Below are positions 6,866 through 8,515 of a stretch of DNA of 8,515 nucleotides, piece by piece. Under the pieces are notes generated by a model that was given only the letters and a program-made list of their open reading frames with translations, was not told the DNA's origin and ran no database searches. Each line of letters begins with the position of its first letter. The stretch's first letter is position 1. This DNA comes from Bacteroidota bacterium. Lineage in GTDB: Bacteria > Bacteroidota > Bacteroidia > Chitinophagales > Chitinophagaceae. The stretch lies in contig CANHUW010000063.1 in the NCBI GenBank assembly GCA_947463975.1, forward strand, positions 1-8,515, in the 5' to 3' direction. Both the position numbers and the translations under genes were made by a program.

Positions 6866-8191
6866 TTATTTTTTTGCGCTCTTTTTTACAAATACTTTAT
6901 AGCCCCATGCTGGCAACTGAAGTTGATGAATATCTTTTGTATGTTCGTTCGTAAACACTTCTTGATATCCTTCATTTAAGATTGTACCATTTAATATTAC
7001 TTCATGCGCATTTGCGGATAAATTTAAAACTACCACTACTTTATCCTTTCCATTGGTTCTCTCATAAGCCATCACTTGAGCAGGATGATCTACGGATAAT
7101 CTCTTGAAATGGGCATTATCCGAAAAAGCAGCATTCTTTTTTCTTAATTGTAAAAGCGTGCCATAAAAAGAAGCTCTTTGATATTTAGCAAATTCCATAG
7201 GATCTTTTTCGAAAAATGCAATAGGTCTCAATACAGGTTCTTCTTGACCACTATAAATCAATGGCATGGTTCTATTGTAGGTTTGAGTAAACACTGCAAA
7301 GGGCGCATGAATTGCGCCAGGCATCGTCGCATAATCTGCTTTGTTCCATGAGTTCTCGTCATGATTGCTAGTAAAGTATAATCTTTGAGCGCCTTTCATA
7401 AAATCTGTTTCAATCTTATTTAAAATAGTATCCAATGAAAGGATGGTTTTTTTACCAGCAGCTATGTCATTTAAAGTATGAAACTCTTGCCAACTATAGG
7501 TTGCATCGAAACCAGTTTCGTGTAATTTTGGATCATCCGCTTCTGCTAAAAAATATAGATTTCTAACTTGCTTTAAAGCAGGAATGCATTTATTCCAAAA
7601 GCTATTAGGAACTCCCCAAGCTACATCAATTCTAAAGCCATCAATATTGGTTGCTTTCAACCAATACTTCATGGTATTGATCATACTATCTTGCATCACT
7701 AGGTTGTTAAAATTTAACTCTCTTGTGTCAGACCAATCTGCTGTGTAAATAGCTTTGCCATTGGCATCTCTCTCATGAAAATCTGGATGTGTTGTTAACC
7801 ATGGATGGTCTGCACCTGAATGGTTGGGCACATAATCAATCAAAACTTTCATACCTAATTGATGTGCTTGATCCACCACTTTATTAAAATCAGCCAAAGT
7901 GCCAAATTCTTTATTTACCTCCGTGTAGCTCGCAACAGAATAATAAGAACCTAGACTACCCTTTCTATCTACTTTTGATATTGGCTGAATGGGCATAAAC
8001 CACAAAGTTTGCACCCCCATTTTTTGTAATCTTGGTAAATGTTTTGCGAAAGCTTTAAAAGTGCCTTCCTTGGTATATTGACGAATATTGACTTCATATA
8101 TATTGCCTTGATTCATGAAGGCGGGGTGGTTTTGTTGAGCATAACTATGCAAGCCCACCAATAACACTAAAACATTTAAAAGATATTTCAT
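6866..8191 (-). CDS. secreted alpha-amylase family protein (GH13)
   Basis: Glycoside hydrolase family 13 enzyme, 441 aa from ATG 8191, expected to cleave alpha-glucans in the periplasm or outside the cell. The first 20 residues form a signal peptide with likely cleavage after SYA, leaving an N-terminal Gln. The four GH13 regions are intact: DYVPNH (119-124), GFRIDVAWG (185-193) with nucleophile Asp189, acid/base Glu217 in FLAEADDP, and TSNHDEN (274-280) with Asp279. A C-terminal beta-sandwich (about 360-438) follows. There is no lipobox and no C-terminal sorting domain. A TTG 21 nt upstream is in frame but would place SFKVLV ahead of the signal peptide, so ATG 8191 is preferred. It is co-directional with pyrF (6-nt gap). 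Exact specificity (alpha-amylase, neopullulanase or glucosidase) cannot be read from the sequence, and no SusC/SusD-type genes are adjacent. Confidence 0.9.
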   Translation of the reverse strand: MKYLLNVLVLLVGLHSYAQQNHPAFMNQGNIYEVNIRQYTKEGTFKAFAKHLPRLQKMGVQTLWFMPIQPISKVDRKGSLGSYYSVASYTEVNKEFGTLADFNKVVDQAHQLGMKVLIDYVPNHSGADHPWLTTHPDFHERDANGKAIYTADWSDTRELNFNNLVMQDSMINTMKYWLKATNIDGFRIDVAWGVPNSFWNKCIPALKQVRNLYFLAEADDPKLHETGFDATYSWQEFHTLNDIAAGKKTILSLDTILNKIETDFMKGAQRLYFTSNHDENSWNKADYATMPGAIHAPFAVFTQTYNRTMPLIYSGQEEPVLRPIAFFEKDPMEFAKYQRASFYGTLLQLRKKNAAFSDNAHFKRLSVDHPAQVMAYERTNGKDKVVVVLNLSANAHEVILNGTILNEGYQEVFTNEHTKDIHQLQLPAWGYKVFVKKSAKK

Positions 8192-8209
8192 AACAAGTAC
8201 TTTAAAGCT

Positions 8210-8217
8210 CAAATTTA
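8210..8217 (-). promoter_or_regulatory. candidate -7 box (TAAATTTG) before the amylase gene
   Basis: The minus strand reads TAAATTTG, a full TAnnTTTG match, 18 nt before the amylase ATG. The predicted leader is about 15 nt. No good -33 TTTG is visible; that position falls on the opposing -7 box of the lipoprotein gene. Confidence 0.4.
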
Positions 8218-8230
8218 CTACCTAAAGATG

Positions 8231-8238
8231 TAACTTTG
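8231..8238 (+). promoter_or_regulatory. candidate -7 box (TAACTTTG) before the lipoprotein gene
   Basis: TAACTTTG matches TAnnTTTG and ends 3 nt before the ATG at 8242. If the box is centred at -7, transcription would begin at the A of the ATG, giving a leaderless mRNA. The -33 position (about 8207-8211) has no good TTG and overlaps the opposing amylase -7 box. Confidence 0.35.
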
Positions 8239-8241
8239 GTG

Positions 8242-8515
8242 ATGTTTAAGAAAATACCTTTATTTTTTATTATTGCCTCTTTTTTGTTGAGTTGTCAAAC
8301 AAATGAAACTTTTGAAAAAGCAATTGATCCATTGGAAGGCGGCAGAAATTTTATTGAAAACCTTTTACAAGGAGACGTCAAAAAAGCACATTTTTATATG
8401 ATTGCCGACCCAGCAAACGAGACTTTTTTTAAGCAACTGTCTGACAATTATTTTAGTTTAGACAAAGAAGGTAGGCAACAATTAAGACAAGCTTCCATAC
8501 AAATCAATGAAGTAA
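8242..8515 (+). CDS. putative lipoprotein, 5' part only
   Basis: Open reading frame of 91 codons from ATG 8242, with no stop before the window ends. The N-terminus is a lipoprotein signal: basic MFKK, a hydrophobic run, then lipobox LLSC with Cys18 as the lipidation site. The residue after Cys is Gln. The mature part begins TNETFEKAID and contains GGRNFIENLLQGDVKKAHFYM, split here around Gly34-Gly35, a 'one helix, short Gly-Asp turn, growing helix' pattern. This resembles NTF2-like DUF4878-type lipoproteins, in which a residue block such as LLQGDVKKA is typical. That resemblance is from memory and weak. It is divergent from the amylase gene across 50 nt. A GTG immediately upstream is in frame, but the ATG is preferred. 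Confidence 0.78.
   Translation, partial: MFKKIPLFFIIASFLLSCQTNETFEKAIDPLEGGRNFIENLLQGDVKKAHFYMIADPANETFFKQLSDNYFSLDKEGRQQLRQASIQINEV

Noticed and set aside
8192..8212. In-frame TTG start for the amylase gene, adding 7 residues
   Set aside because: It would put extra residues ahead of a well-formed signal peptide that begins at ATG 8191.
1..8515. CRISPR array, tRNA/rRNA, insertion sequence, toxin-antitoxin pair or defence system
   Set aside because: No spaced direct repeats, transposase-like protein, terminal inverted repeats, RNA-gene-like folds or defence-type domains were seen. Every sizeable stretch is covered by a recognisable gene.

Overview
This is an AT-rich chromosomal window that reads as ordinary core genome from a Bacteroidota bacterium, most likely of the Chitinophagaceae type. 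That placement is inferred from the style of the FtsK motor, glutaryl-CoA dehydrogenase and type-2 PyrF proteins, the weak Shine-Dalgarno sequences, and TAnnTTTG (Bacteroidota -7 type) boxes in front of most transcription units. No database search was possible, so the family-level placement is tentative.

Layout. From 4763 down to 36, four genes lie on the minus strand in the order gcdH-type acyl-CoA dehydrogenase, shikimate kinase (aroK), a DUF423 membrane protein, and ftsK. The first three are tightly packed: 21 nt between gcdH and aroK, and an 8-nt overlap between aroK and the DUF423 gene. ftsK follows after 80 nt and may have its own promoter. Divergent from gcdH, across a 92-nt region holding a perfect 16-bp inverted repeat, is a plus-strand DctA-like dicarboxylate symporter (4856-6034). 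It converges with pyrF (minus, 6053-6859) across only 18 nt. pyrF lies 6 nt downstream of a secreted GH13 alpha-amylase gene (minus, 6866-8191), so these two are probably co-transcribed. At the right edge, divergent from the amylase gene across 50 nt, a lipoprotein gene begins on the plus strand at 8242 and runs off the window.

How the genes relate. The functions are mostly housekeeping: chromosome segregation at the septum (FtsK), aromatic amino-acid synthesis (AroK), UMP synthesis (PyrF), lysine/tryptophan/glutarate catabolism (GcdH), carboxylate uptake (DctA-like), and alpha-glucan use (amylase). They do not form one pathway. The gcdH/dctA-like divergent pair is the only place where shared control looks plausible.

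I looked for a hidden system (CRISPR, toxin-antitoxin, defence island, mobile element, RNA gene, long repeats) and found none. The best signals are regulatory: the inverted repeat placed over the predicted gcdH promoter, and an overlapping divergent promoter pair at 8210-8238 in which the lipoprotein mRNA would be leaderless. No stretch over 300 nt lacks a gene; the longest intergenic gap is 92 nt.
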